From Pyrinomonadaceae bacterium (lineage in GTDB: Bacteria > Acidobacteriota > Blastocatellia > Pyrinomonadales > Pyrinomonadaceae), in the NCBI GenBank assembly GCA_019694395.1, contig JAIBCC010000012.1:1-64000 (forward strand): a stretch of 64,000 nt of DNA, in the 5' to 3' direction. The notes beneath the pieces were generated by a model, which worked only from the letters and a program-made list of their open reading frames with translations, made no database searches and was not told the DNA's origin. The position numbers were made by a program, and so were the translations under genes. This document shows positions 8,929-18,144 of this stretch, one piece after another (the stretch's first letter is position 1; every line of letters starts with the position of its first letter).

Positions 8929-9927
8929 ATGAAAATCAGCATAATTGTTCCAACTTATAATCGTGCCGGGTTATTACAAAATGCGCTTCAAAGTTTGGCG
9001 GATGCTGATGCTCCATTTCAAGCCGAGATCGAAATTTTAGTGGTTGATAATAACTCAAATGATGATACAAAAATAAAAGTTGACAATTTTATCGAGGTTT
9101 TCAAAAACAAAAATTACGGTTTTATATATATTTTTGAACCGGAACAAGGAAAATCTTTTGCAGTCAATAAAGGAATTCTCGAATCCAAAGGCGAATTAAT
9201 TTCAGTTTTGGATGATGATATGCAGATTGCCGCCGATTGGTTTTTACAAGTGGAAAAGGTTTTTTCAGAAAGATGGAACGAAATTGATTTTATCGGCGGA
9301 AAGGTTTTTCCAATTTGGAAAGGAGAAGCTCCAAAAAAAATCATTTCGGCAATGCAGCCCGTTATTGCGGTCGGGGATCATGGCGATTGTGAATGGGAAT
9401 TTGGGGCTGAGACGCCAATTTTATCCGGCGGTCACGCAGTTATTAAGCGTGAAGTCTTTGAACAAACAGGATTATTTCCGGTGGAATTAGGACCAAAAGG
9501 GGGGAATTTGATCGGCTGCGAGGACGATATTTTCTATGCAAAACTGCTCAAAACCAATAAAAAAGGAATTTATTTTCCCGAACTGCATTTCTTTCACTTT
9601 GTTCCGCCTCATCGGTTAAGTAAAACATATTTTCGGCAATGGTGTTTTGGGGTTGGACAGTCCTGGCAATTGATGGATTTATACTATCAATTTTTTAAGG
9701 AAGTTAAACTTTTATCGGTGCCGCGATATATGTATCGTGATTTATTAAAAAATATCTTTGTTAAGATCACAGCCTTTTTTACCCGAAATGAGGAGCGTTC
9801 AATGGAAGCCGAAAAAGAGATTTTATTATTTTCAGGTTTTTTTTATGGCGGGAATATCAAAGGCACAAAATTAGATCAACCGCTGCAAAAAATATATAAA
9901 TTAGCTGCCAAACCTTTTAACAGATAA
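8929..9927 (+). CDS. Glycosyltransferase family 2, first of a tandem pair
   Basis: The 332-residue GT2 has 'KISIIVPTYNRAGLLQNAL', 'VVDNNSNDDTKIKV' and an extended acidic metal motif 'LISVLDDDMQI'. It also has 'DFIGGKVFPIW', a Gly-Gly-His segment and 'GCEDDIFYAKLL', which mark a subgroup of exopolysaccharide GT2s. It closely resembles the next gene over the full length, so the pair arose by duplication. AAGGA precedes the ATG by 5 nt, and its stop overlaps the next start by one base. Confidence 0.88.
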   Translation: MKISIIVPTYNRAGLLQNALQSLADADAPFQAEIEILVVDNNSNDDTKIKVDNFIEVFKNKNYGFIYIFEPEQGKSFAVNKGILESKGELISVLDDDMQIAADWFLQVEKVFSERWNEIDFIGGKVFPIWKGEAPKKIISAMQPVIAVGDHGDCEWEFGAETPILSGGHAVIKREVFEQTGLFPVELGPKGGNLIGCEDDIFYAKLLKTNKKGIYFPELHFFHFVPPHRLSKTYFRQWCFGVGQSWQLMDLYYQFFKEVKLLSVPRYMYRDLLKNIFVKITAFFTRNEERSMEAEKEILLFSGFFYGGNIKGTKLDQPLQKIYKLAAKPFNR

Positions 9928-10919
9928 TGAAATTAAGCGTTGTCATTCCAACTTATAATCGAGAAAAACTGCTGGCAAAAACCTTGCAGAGTCTTGACAA
10001 TGCTCAAATTCCGCCAAATTTTGAAATTGAAGTTATAGTTTGCAATAACAATTCAACTGATGGCACAGAAACGATCATTGAAAATTTTAAGTCGCGAATG
10101 ACAAAAATAAAATTAACTTCAATTTTTGAAGAAAAACAAGGACGCTCCGCCGCCGTTAATGCCGGAATCAGAAAAGCTGAGGGTGATTTGGTGGCGATGA
10201 TTGATGATGATATTCAAATCAGTGAAAATTGGTTTTTGGAAATTGAAAGAATCTTTAATTCAAGGTGGAAAGAAATTGATTTTATCGGCGGAAAAGTTTT
10301 ACCGATCTGGGAAGCAGAACCGCCAAAATGGGTAACGGAAATAAAAGATGTCGGAATTTGTTGGCGTGATTATGGCGAGGAAGAATGGAAATATTCCGAG
10401 CAAACCCCAATCGTGACCGGCGGACACGCGGTTTTTAAGCGTGAAATCTTTGATGAGATCGGACTTTATTCCGAAGAGCTGGGGGTAAAAAAGAAAAATT
10501 TTATCAGTTGTGAGGATGATGTAATGTTTGAAAAACTGATAAATGCTGGGAAAAGCGGAATTTATTCGCCCAAATTGGTTGTTCACCATTTTGTTCCGAC
10601 TCATCGCTTAAACAAAAATTATTTTCGGCAATGGAATTTTGGTGCTGGGATATCTTGGAATTTAGTTGATCTGTATCATAAACCTTTTGTGGGAGCCAGA
10701 ATCCTAAAAGTTCCCAGATATATGTATAGAAAGGCTTTTTCGGGAATTATTGCCAAGTTCAAATCCTTGTTCTCAAGGAATGAAGTTGAGTCCTTAAGAG
10801 CAGAAAAAGATATTTTACTTCTTCTCGGTTTTTTCTATTCCCGAAATATTGCCAACTCAAAACTTGATAACCCACTAAAAAAGATCGTTAGCCGCCGGAT
10901 ACAAGTAGCAGAGAGATAA
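9927..10919 (+). CDS. Glycosyltransferase family 2, second of a tandem pair
   Basis: The 330-residue paralogue of the preceding gene shares 'PTYNREKLLAKTLQSLDNA', 'NNNSTDGTETIIENF', 'DLVAMIDDDIQI', 'DFIGGKVLPIWEAEPPKWV', the Gly-Gly-His segment and the C-terminal 'VPRYMYRKAF'. It probably adds a chemically similar sugar in the same repeat unit. Start and stop codons overlap both neighbours by one base, so translation is likely coupled through three consecutive genes. Confidence 0.88.
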   Translation: MKLSVVIPTYNREKLLAKTLQSLDNAQIPPNFEIEVIVCNNNSTDGTETIIENFKSRMTKIKLTSIFEEKQGRSAAVNAGIRKAEGDLVAMIDDDIQISENWFLEIERIFNSRWKEIDFIGGKVLPIWEAEPPKWVTEIKDVGICWRDYGEEEWKYSEQTPIVTGGHAVFKREIFDEIGLYSEELGVKKKNFISCEDDVMFEKLINAGKSGIYSPKLVVHHFVPTHRLNKNYFRQWNFGAGISWNLVDLYHKPFVGARILKVPRYMYRKAFSGIIAKFKSLFSRNEVESLRAEKDILLLLGFFYSRNIANSKLDNPLKKIVSRRIQVAER

Positions 10920-12556
10920 TGAGTTCAGAAGAAACACAATCAAAATCAGTTTCGTTGACAGCACAAGGTGCCTGGCTTTTGTTTGCCAAAGTTATCGGCT
11001 TTGGGCTGAGCTTTGCCCTGCCTTTGATTACTGTCCGAACTCTCAGTAAAAGCGAAATTGGAACTTATCAACAGGTGTTTTTGGTGATTGTCTTTTTGAG
11101 CGGGATTTTGCCTTTTGGGGTCAGCATGAGTGCTTTTTATTATCTCGCCCGCGAAAAAACACTTAAACGCTTTTATATTTTTAACATCCTGCTTTTTAAT
11201 TTTGTTATGGGCGGACTGGCTTGCGCTTTTTTTAATTTTTATCCGCAGGTTTTGGGTAACATTTTTAAGAGCGAAGAGATGACACGGTTTGCCCCGCAAA
11301 TCGGGGTTGTAATTTGGTTGTGGGTTTTTTCCAGCTTTTTTGAAACGGTAGCCATTGCTAATCAGGAAGCCCGGATTGCCACAATTTTTATAATTTCGGC
11401 GCAATTAACCAAAGCGATTTTTATGATAACGGCAGTCCTAACTTTTGGAACTGTCGAGGCAATGCTGACTGCGGCTAATATTCAGGCAGTTCTCGAAACC
11501 GCTGCCTTATTTATTTATTTAAATTCAAGATTTAATGGGTTCTGGCATTCGTTCAGAAAAGATCTCTTCATTGACCAATTAAAATATGCCATTCCGTTTG
11601 GTTTGATGGGAATTTTATGGTCGTTTCAATCAGATATTCATAATTGGTTTATCGGCAACCGTTTTTCAGAGGAAGAATTTGCAACTTATCGGGTTGGATG
11701 TTTTGAACTTCCATTGCTTTTTTTGCTTCAGGAATCCATTTCTTCAGTAATGATTCCGAAAATGAGTCAACTTCATAGCGAAAACAATTATCGGGAAATG
11801 ATTAATTTAACGGTGCGGGCGATGGAAAAACTAAGTCTTGCGTATTTTCCGACATTTGTTTTTTTCTTTATTACGGCTGGAACTTTTATCACCACTTTGT
11901 TCACTCAAAAATTTGCGGATAGTGTGCCGATTTTTATGATTAATATTACGTTGCTTCCTTTTGCAGCGTTTATTCTTGACCCTGTGACTCGTGCATTTTC
12001 CTCTCTTGGAAAATATATCTTGAAAGTCCGTATCGTTCTCGTAATTTTATTAATAGCAACACTTTATTATGGAATTCACCATTTTGATTTAAGGCAAATG
12101 GCGATGATTGTTGTTGTTACGGCTCTAATTGACAGATTTTTTTCAACTATCAAGATCTGGAAAACAGTTGGAGTGAAATGGGAGGATTTATTTTTGTTGA
12201 AAAATGTTGGGAAAACAGGTTTAGTGACAATACTTGCCGGGATTCCGACGTTTTTCTTCTATCAACAAATTAAACAAGCTACTCCCGGATTAAGCCAACA
12301 ACTTGGAGGATTTCTGCATCAAATTGCAGTTTCATTTTTCAAGATTCAAAAGGACGGGTTAGTTGAAACGACAAACGGAGTGTTGATTTTAGGGTTAACC
12401 GGTATTACTTTTGGTATTTTATATTTAGCAGGTATCTGGCTATTTGGAATTTTCCCCCCGGATGAAAAGGAACTTATACGTTCAAAATTAATGATAATCG
12501 GACGATTCTTTGGATGGTCATCAACTCCAAAAAAAGAAACAGAAATTTTACTTTAA
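10919..12556 (+). CDS. Polysaccharide flippase (Wzx/MATE-like)
   Basis: The 545-residue protein has about 12-14 predicted membrane segments. Its N-terminus 'GAWLLFAKVIGFGLSFALPLITVRTLSKSEIGTYQQ' region is typical of the polysaccharide biosynthesis flippase family (the L-x-x-x-[ED]-[FIY]-G-x-Y element). It would move the undecaprenyl-linked oligosaccharide across the inner membrane for the ligase/polymerase at 3727. The one-base overlap with the preceding glycosyltransferase supports co-translation. Confidence 0.88.
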   Translation: MSSEETQSKSVSLTAQGAWLLFAKVIGFGLSFALPLITVRTLSKSEIGTYQQVFLVIVFLSGILPFGVSMSAFYYLAREKTLKRFYIFNILLFNFVMGGLACAFFNFYPQVLGNIFKSEEMTRFAPQIGVVIWLWVFSSFFETVAIANQEARIATIFIISAQLTKAIFMITAVLTFGTVEAMLTAANIQAVLETAALFIYLNSRFNGFWHSFRKDLFIDQLKYAIPFGLMGILWSFQSDIHNWFIGNRFSEEEFATYRVGCFELPLLFLLQESISSVMIPKMSQLHSENNYREMINLTVRAMEKLSLAYFPTFVFFFITAGTFITTLFTQKFADSVPIFMINITLLPFAAFILDPVTRAFSSLGKYILKVRIVLVILLIATLYYGIHHFDLRQMAMIVVVTALIDRFFSTIKIWKTVGVKWEDLFLLKNVGKTGLVTILAGIPTFFFYQQIKQATPGLSQQLGGFLHQIAVSFFKIQKDGLVETTNGVLILGLTGITFGILYLAGIWLFGIFPPDEKELIRSKLMIIGRFFGWSSTPKKETEILL

Positions 12557-12582
12557 CTTTTTTTTGCCCCCATTTTACAATT

Positions 12583-14325
12583 ATGTCAATTTTCGCCGGT
12601 ATTTATTGCCGTCAAGAAAACAAAATAATCCCAAAACAAGTTTGTGAAGAACTAAATAAACTGGTTAGCCGAAAGGCTGATACGGATCGAATTGTTTTCA
12701 AAAATGACCGAAATTATCTTGTAAAGGTGGATTTAGGAATATTTGATGAAATTGGGCACTTTACTGATTTAAACGGAGAATTTTCTGTTTTGGCAGGTGA
12801 ACCGTTACTTTCCGACTCAAATTATCCAAATCGAAAAGATGATTTAATCAAAATTCATCAGGGGTTGGAAAGTTCAAATTATGAACCATTAGAAACTGCC
12901 CAAGGGGTCTTTTGTTTAGTCAATATTGAAAATAATCAATTAACTCTTTTGACCGATAAACTTGGAATAAGACCAATTTACTATTGGTTTAATGACGATT
13001 TTGTGATTTTTGCGACGGCACTGAGGATTTTGGAAAATTTATCATTTATTCCAAAAAAAATGAGTGTTCGAGCAGTTACGGAAGTGGCAACTTTGGGTTA
13101 TCCGTTAGGAAATAGAACACCTTATGAAGATATTTTTGTTCTGAAATCTGCCGAGATCGTTAAATTTAAGAATAAAGAAATCAAAGGTTGTAAATACTGG
13201 AACTGGGATAAAATCAAAATTTCCGAAGAAAGCGAAGAAGTGCTCTTAAAACAGCTTCAACAACATTTTACTCAAGCCGTAAATCGAAGATTGAAAAGAG
13301 ACAAAACTACAATTGCGTATCTTAGCGGCGGGCTTGATTCGAGATGTATTGTTGGGGCGTTGGTTGGATTAAATGCCCGGGTTCACACTTTTAACTTTGC
13401 TCGCCCTAATACTCAAGACCAAATATTAGGGCGTGAATTCGCTAAAATAGCCGGGGTAATTCATACCGAAATCCCTAAAGAACCTGGGGATATTGTCCCT
13501 GATTATTCAGCAAAAATGGCGGAGGCTTGGAAAAAGTCAGAAAATAAAAAAGACTTTCCGGCGGAGCATCCAAATTTAATTTGGAGCGGAGAAGGCGGAA
13601 GTGTTGCTCTTGGTCACGTTCATCTTTCACCAGTTATGATTGATTTGATGCGACTGGGAAAGCTTGATGAAACAATTGACGAATATACTCAACGAGAGCA
13701 TATTTACCTCTCCCCTAAACTACTGCAAAAGAAGGTGTTTACAGAGGTTTCAGCGATATTAAGGGAAAGTGTTTCAGCAGAACTTGCCGAGCTTGATCAT
13801 CAAGATGCTGCCCGGAATTTTTACATCTTTTTATTACAAAATGATCAACGGCGCAAACTGTATGGGCATTTTGAAAACATTGATTTACACGGTTTAGAAT
13901 TTCAACTTCCATTCTTTGACAGTCAGGTTTTAGGGACAATAATTTCTATTCCGATTAAAATGTGTTTGAGACATAAAATTTATGTTAAATGGCTCTATCA
14001 TTTACCAGAAATAGTTACTTCTGTCTCCTGGCAAGTTTATCCGGGGCACGAACCATGCCCCCTTCCGATTCCTGATGGATTGTCTTATCAATGGGATGAT
14101 AAGTATCAAAATAATGAACAAAAATCCAAAAACGGGTATTTAATAAGGCAGGGAAAAGAGATGCTCAATTCAAACGATTTTCCTTCAGATATTTTGAGCC
14201 GAAAAAACATTCGTTTGGCAGTTTTGATTCATCAAACAGGTTGGCGGGATTATAGCTATATTATTGAAAATGCAATTACTTTCTACCGATATTGGAAGAT
14301 TTGTAAAGGAAACTATTGTCTCTGA
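12583..14325 (+). CDS. Asparagine synthase-like protein lacking Cys2
   Basis: From the ATG at 12583 the product is 580 residues. An upstream ATG at 12514 overlaps the flippase and adds residues that do not fit the family. It has an N-terminal class-II glutaminase-like domain (about 1-185) and a synthetase domain with the ATP-pyrophosphatase loop SGGLDS at 248-253. The protein starts Met-Ser-Ile-Phe rather than Met-Cys-Gly-Ile, so the nucleophilic Cys2 that releases ammonia from glutamine is missing. It may use free ammonia or form amides or other bonds by adenylation, as in other asparagine-synthase relatives. It sits 11 bp before a canonical homologue. Confidence 0.82.
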   Translation: MSIFAGIYCRQENKIIPKQVCEELNKLVSRKADTDRIVFKNDRNYLVKVDLGIFDEIGHFTDLNGEFSVLAGEPLLSDSNYPNRKDDLIKIHQGLESSNYEPLETAQGVFCLVNIENNQLTLLTDKLGIRPIYYWFNDDFVIFATALRILENLSFIPKKMSVRAVTEVATLGYPLGNRTPYEDIFVLKSAEIVKFKNKEIKGCKYWNWDKIKISEESEEVLLKQLQQHFTQAVNRRLKRDKTTIAYLSGGLDSRCIVGALVGLNARVHTFNFARPNTQDQILGREFAKIAGVIHTEIPKEPGDIVPDYSAKMAEAWKKSENKKDFPAEHPNLIWSGEGGSVALGHVHLSPVMIDLMRLGKLDETIDEYTQREHIYLSPKLLQKKVFTEVSAILRESVSAELAELDHQDAARNFYIFLLQNDQRRKLYGHFENIDLHGLEFQLPFFDSQVLGTIISIPIKMCLRHKIYVKWLYHLPEIVTSVSWQVYPGHEPCPLPIPDGLSYQWDDKYQNNEQKSKNGYLIRQGKEMLNSNDFPSDILSRKNIRLAVLIHQTGWRDYSYIIENAITFYRYWKICKGNYCL

Positions 14326-14336
14326 AAGTAAAGAAT

Positions 14337-16211
14337 ATGTGCGGAATTGCCGGATTCATTTCAAAAGAAGATTTACCAATTAATGAGCAGACAGCCCGAT
14401 TGGATGCGATGTGTAAAATCATTACGCATCGTGGACCCGATGAACAGGGAATGACAGTGAAAGGTCGTGCCGCGTTGGGAATGCGCCGCCTATCGATTAT
14501 TGACCTCAAAAGCGGGCAACAACCGATTTTTAATGAAGACGATTCAATATTTATCGTTTTTAACGGTGAGATTTATAACTTTCAGGAGCTTCGGAATGAT
14601 CTAATCAAACGCGGTTATAAATTTAAAACTCATTCGGATACCGAAACAATTCTCCACGCCTACGAGGAATTCGGCGAAAATTGCGTTGTTCATTTACGGG
14701 GAATGTTTGCCTTTGCCATTTGGAATAAACGGGATGAAAGTTTGTTTATTGCCCGGGACAGAGTAGGCAAAAAACCGCTTTTTTACAGTCTGACCAAAGA
14801 CGGAAATTTTGTTTTCGGTTCGGAGTTAAAAGTGTTGCTCGAACACGGAGAAATTTCGCGTGAGATTGACAAAGAAGCATTGGACGCATATTTGACTTTT
14901 GGTTATGTTCCCGAGGAGTTCTGTATTTTCAAGGATGTCAAAAAGTTACTTCCCGGGCATTCAATGACTTTCAAAAACGGCAAAATTGAAATTCGTAAAT
15001 ACTGGGATTTCAATTACATCAAACCTGTCGAAATAAAATCGGAAGCCGAATATATCGAAGAATTAAGGGCGCAAATCACCGAAGCGGTCAAAATTCGTCT
15101 GATTTCCGAAGTTCCACTTGGAGCTTTCTTATCAGGTGGAGTAGATTCCTCAACCATTGTCGGCACGATGGCGCGACTTTCCGAGAAACCTGTCAAAACT
15201 TTTTCTATCGGTTTCAATGAGGACAGCTTTAATGAACTGAAATTTGCGAGGGTTGCGGCGAAACATTTCAACACGGAACATCAGGAATTTATCGTTACGC
15301 CGGATTTGGTTGAAATTGTTGATGAACTGGTTTGGCATTTTGATGAACCTTTTGCAGATCCTTCGGCTTTGCCGACCTTTATGGTTTCCAAAATGGCGCG
15401 GGAATTTGTGACCGTTGTTTTGTCAGGCGATGGCGGAGATGAGATTTTTGCCGGTTACACACGTTATGCCATAGACAAAAAACGCAGCAGTTTTGGAAAT
15501 TTACCTTCATTTGTCCGCAAAGGTGTGCAATCTTTTTCCGAAAAACTGCCGCACGGTGCAAAAGGAAAAAATTTCCTTTATAACGCAAGTTTAGATGCGA
15601 CAAACCGTTACATAGACAGCGTTTCACATTTTACCAAATTAAAGCGCAAAGCCTTGTATTCCAGAGACTTTACGGCAAGTTTGAACGGAACTTTTGGAGC
15701 GAGTGAAGAAGTTTTCCAACAATATGCAAATCAAATTGATACGGGAAACCCAATTGATAATTTGCTTTATTTGGACAGCAAAACCTATTTACCGGGTGAT
15801 ATTTTGGTCAAAGTTGACCGGATGACAATGGCAACTTCGCTCGAAGCTCGTGCGCCGCTGCTCGATCACAAATTGATTGAATTTGCAATTGGAATTCCAA
15901 CCGAGTTGAAACTTAAAGGACTTGAAACCAAATACATTTTCAAAAAAGCGATGGAAGGTATTGTTCCGCACGAAATTTTGTATCGGGAAAAACAGGGATT
16001 TGGAGTTCCAATCAATGAATGGATAAATTTGCAGTTAAAAGACCGAATTCAACAAACATTGAGCGATTCAAAAACCTTGCAGCGAGGATATTTTGATAAA
16101 AAATACATCCAAACCCTTTTAGACGAACATCATAAAGGTCGTCGTGATCATTCGCATTCACTTTGGGTTTTATTGATGCTGGAATACTGGCATCGAAAAT
16201 TTGTAGATTAA
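14337..16211 (+). CDS. asnB: Asparagine synthase (glutamine-hydrolysing), exopolysaccharide type
   Basis: The ATG at 14337 places the catalytic Cys at position 2 ('MCGIAGFISKED'); the product is 624 residues. The class-II glutaminase domain spans about 2-210 ('HRGPDEQG', 'FNGEIYNFQELR'), followed by the synthetase domain with SGGVDS at 266-271 and 'LSGDGGDEIFAGY'. It could make asparagine, but its position in a sugar-polymer locus fits the amidotransferases of exosortase-A-type clusters, which probably amidate a sugar or precursor. It follows the Cys2-less homologue by 11 bp and precedes the methyltransferase by 4 bp. Confidence 0.88.
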   Translation: MCGIAGFISKEDLPINEQTARLDAMCKIITHRGPDEQGMTVKGRAALGMRRLSIIDLKSGQQPIFNEDDSIFIVFNGEIYNFQELRNDLIKRGYKFKTHSDTETILHAYEEFGENCVVHLRGMFAFAIWNKRDESLFIARDRVGKKPLFYSLTKDGNFVFGSELKVLLEHGEISREIDKEALDAYLTFGYVPEEFCIFKDVKKLLPGHSMTFKNGKIEIRKYWDFNYIKPVEIKSEAEYIEELRAQITEAVKIRLISEVPLGAFLSGGVDSSTIVGTMARLSEKPVKTFSIGFNEDSFNELKFARVAAKHFNTEHQEFIVTPDLVEIVDELVWHFDEPFADPSALPTFMVSKMAREFVTVVLSGDGGDEIFAGYTRYAIDKKRSSFGNLPSFVRKGVQSFSEKLPHGAKGKNFLYNASLDATNRYIDSVSHFTKLKRKALYSRDFTASLNGTFGASEEVFQQYANQIDTGNPIDNLLYLDSKTYLPGDILVKVDRMTMATSLEARAPLLDHKLIEFAIGIPTELKLKGLETKYIFKKAMEGIVPHEILYREKQGFGVPINEWINLQLKDRIQQTLSDSKTLQRGYFDKKYIQTLLDEHHKGRRDHSHSLWVLLMLEYWHRKFVD

Positions 16212-16215
16212 ACAA

Positions 16216-16908
16216 ATGACCGTAACCAATAATTACGCTGAATATGCAAAATTAACCTTGCGTGATTTTGCCAAAATTGACCTGGCAAAACGCAATGCAC
16301 TGGTTAATGAAATTGGTAATTTTGCGGTAAAAAGAGTTTTGGATGTCGGGTGCGGCGCGGGTTTGCAGCTTCTTCCTTTTGCTGAAGTCAAGGGCGCAGA
16401 TTGTTTTGGAATTGATATTGGTGAAGAGGTTGGTGAAATCGGAAAAATGGTTTTTCGGGAACAGGGAATTGAAGAAAAGGGGAATTTTTTGCGGGCTATT
16501 GGCGAAGAATTACCATTTGCCAACGAAAGTTTTGATGTCATATTGTGTCGGGTTGCGCTTCCGTATATGGATAATCGCAAAGCAATTGCCGAGATTTCAA
16601 GAGTTTTACACCAGAACGGAAAGTTCTTGTTGAAAATTCACGCACCGAAGTTTTATTTTTGGATGATAAAGGAGCGTTTGAAAACTTTGAATCCAAAACA
16701 ATTGGCTTATCCAATCATTTGTTTAGCAGCGGGAACGCTGAATGTTTGGACCGGAAAACATCCAGGCGGAAAGTTTTGGCAAGGCAAAGAAGTTTATCAA
16801 AGCGGCGGTTATTTGCGAAAACTGCTGCAAGCCAACAACTTGAAAATTGTCCGTGAATTATCCGATACATCGCCGGAAACTCCATCATATTTGATCGAAA
16901 AATTATAA
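16216..16908 (+). CDS. Class I SAM-dependent methyltransferase
   Basis: The 230-residue protein contains the SAM-binding motif I 'VLDVGCGAGLQLLPFA', an acidic strand 'CFGIDIGEE', and 'LPFANESFDVILCRVALPYM', all typical of Methyltransf_11-type enzymes. It lacks a membrane segment and would methylate a small molecule or a sugar of the polymer in the cytoplasm. It is in the polysaccharide operon: 4 bp after the amidotransferase and overlapping the next start by one base. The substrate is not predictable. Confidence 0.85.
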   Translation: MTVTNNYAEYAKLTLRDFAKIDLAKRNALVNEIGNFAVKRVLDVGCGAGLQLLPFAEVKGADCFGIDIGEEVGEIGKMVFREQGIEEKGNFLRAIGEELPFANESFDVILCRVALPYMDNRKAIAEISRVLHQNGKFLLKIHAPKFYFWMIKERLKTLNPKQLAYPIICLAAGTLNVWTGKHPGGKFWQGKEVYQSGGYLRKLLQANNLKIVRELSDTSPETPSYLIEKL

Positions 16909-18062
16909 TGTCCGTAAATTCAAACAGTTTATTTACAAAATTCAAAAACAACCTTCCGTGGCTGGTTCGGTATCCGTTTGACCGCGCCGGTAATTATTTC
17001 GGGGAAAAATTTGAAGGAAAAAAACACGTTATTTTCACGGTTGCCAATCACTTTGAACCAAGCTGGAAAGCTCAGGGATTTCACGATTTACCAACCCAGA
17101 TAAAACGGTTGAACGAATGGCACAAAACTGCCAAATCCACGGGCGAAGCTGTTTTAGATGCCGACGGCACAAAATTCCGCCACACAAATTTTTATCCTGC
17201 CGAGCAATATTTTCCTGAACTTTTGGACACAATGGCGGAAATGCAGGCAGATGGATTGGGCGAAGTCGAAATTCACCTGCATCACGGCGTAGAAAAACCC
17301 GATACAGCAGAAAATTTACGGAAACAGTTGGTGGAATTTCGGGATATTTTAGCGGAACGTCATCAATGTTTATCAAAAATTGATGGTAATGGAATGCCGA
17401 TGTGGGCTTTTGTTCACGGAAATCTGGCTTTAGGGAATTCTTGTGGAGGAAAATACTGCGGAGTTGACAATGAGATGCAGATTTTGCAGGAAACAGGCTG
17501 TTATGTTGATATGACTTTGCCAAGTGCGCCTGATGAAACTCAAGTTCCGTTGCTCAATCAGATTTATGAATGCGGACTGCCTTTGGACGAACCGATTCCC
17601 CATAAAAAAGGCGAGCGAATAGCAGTTTCTGGAAAAAAGCCTCAATTACCACTTATATTTACAGGACCACTGGTTTTTAATTGGACGCGGCGGATCAAGG
17701 GTTTGCCGGTTCCCAGACTGGATGACGGAGCATTAGTTCATAACCAACCGATGGATATTGCCCGATTTAATCGTTGGATGAGTGCCAATGTTACTGTCAA
17801 AGGTCGCCCTGAATGGGTTTTTGTTAAATTGTATTGTCACGGTTTTTTTGATCATGATCAGGAGGCTTGCATCGGTGAAGGTGCAAAACGTTTTTTCAGT
17901 GAAATTATCGAAAATGGTGAAAAAACAGGACAATATAAAGTGCATTTTGCCTCTGCGCGTGAAGCTTTTAATATGGTTTGGGCGGCAATAGAAGGCAAAA
18001 AGGGAGTGCCGAATGATTTTCGTAATTATCGGCTGAAATCAATAATGAATTTTAAAGAATAA
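16908..18062 (+). CDS. Polysaccharide deacetylase-like protein, unassigned
   Basis: The 384-residue protein has no signal peptide. The N-terminal strand 'HVIFTVANHFEPSW' and the later 'GEVEIHLHHGVE' supply clustered histidines as in NodB-type carbohydrate esterase folds, and 'WAFVHGNLALGNSCGGKYCGV' adds another conserved-looking patch. The usual TFDDG motif is absent, so deacetylase activity is a fold-level guess. Its place between a methyltransferase and a heparinase-type lyase suggests it acts on the polymer or its precursor. It could also belong to a family specific to these loci. Confidence 0.6.
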   Translation: MSVNSNSLFTKFKNNLPWLVRYPFDRAGNYFGEKFEGKKHVIFTVANHFEPSWKAQGFHDLPTQIKRLNEWHKTAKSTGEAVLDADGTKFRHTNFYPAEQYFPELLDTMAEMQADGLGEVEIHLHHGVEKPDTAENLRKQLVEFRDILAERHQCLSKIDGNGMPMWAFVHGNLALGNSCGGKYCGVDNEMQILQETGCYVDMTLPSAPDETQVPLLNQIYECGLPLDEPIPHKKGERIAVSGKKPQLPLIFTGPLVFNWTRRIKGLPVPRLDDGALVHNQPMDIARFNRWMSANVTVKGRPEWVFVKLYCHGFFDHDQEACIGEGAKRFFSEIIENGEKTGQYKVHFASAREAFNMVWAAIEGKKGVPNDFRNYRLKSIMNFKE

Positions 18063-18077
18063 GTTTGCGAGTAGTGG

Positions 18078-18144
18078 TGTTTATTGATTTTGGAATCGGG
18101 GAATCAAAATCCACAAATCGCAACCCTAAATCCAAAATCGAAAT
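18078..18144 (+). repeat. Heptamer-type repeat stretch before the lyase
   Basis: The 82-bp gap before the lyase holds partly self-complementary sequence: a left part with TTTTGGAATC and a right part of degenerate heptamers (AATCCAA, AATCGAA) running to the ATG at 18145. It is a weaker member of the foldback class described for other gaps. No ribosome site is visible between repeat and ATG. Confidence 0.5.

Noticed and set aside
10946..11404. 152-codon minus-strand frame opposite the flippase
   Set aside because: Complement of membrane-helix codons produces Lys/Asn-rich artefacts; no ribosome site.
17035..17523. 162-codon minus-strand frame opposite the deacetylase-like gene
   Set aside because: It lies entirely inside a well-supported gene; composition is low-complexity and no domain is visible.
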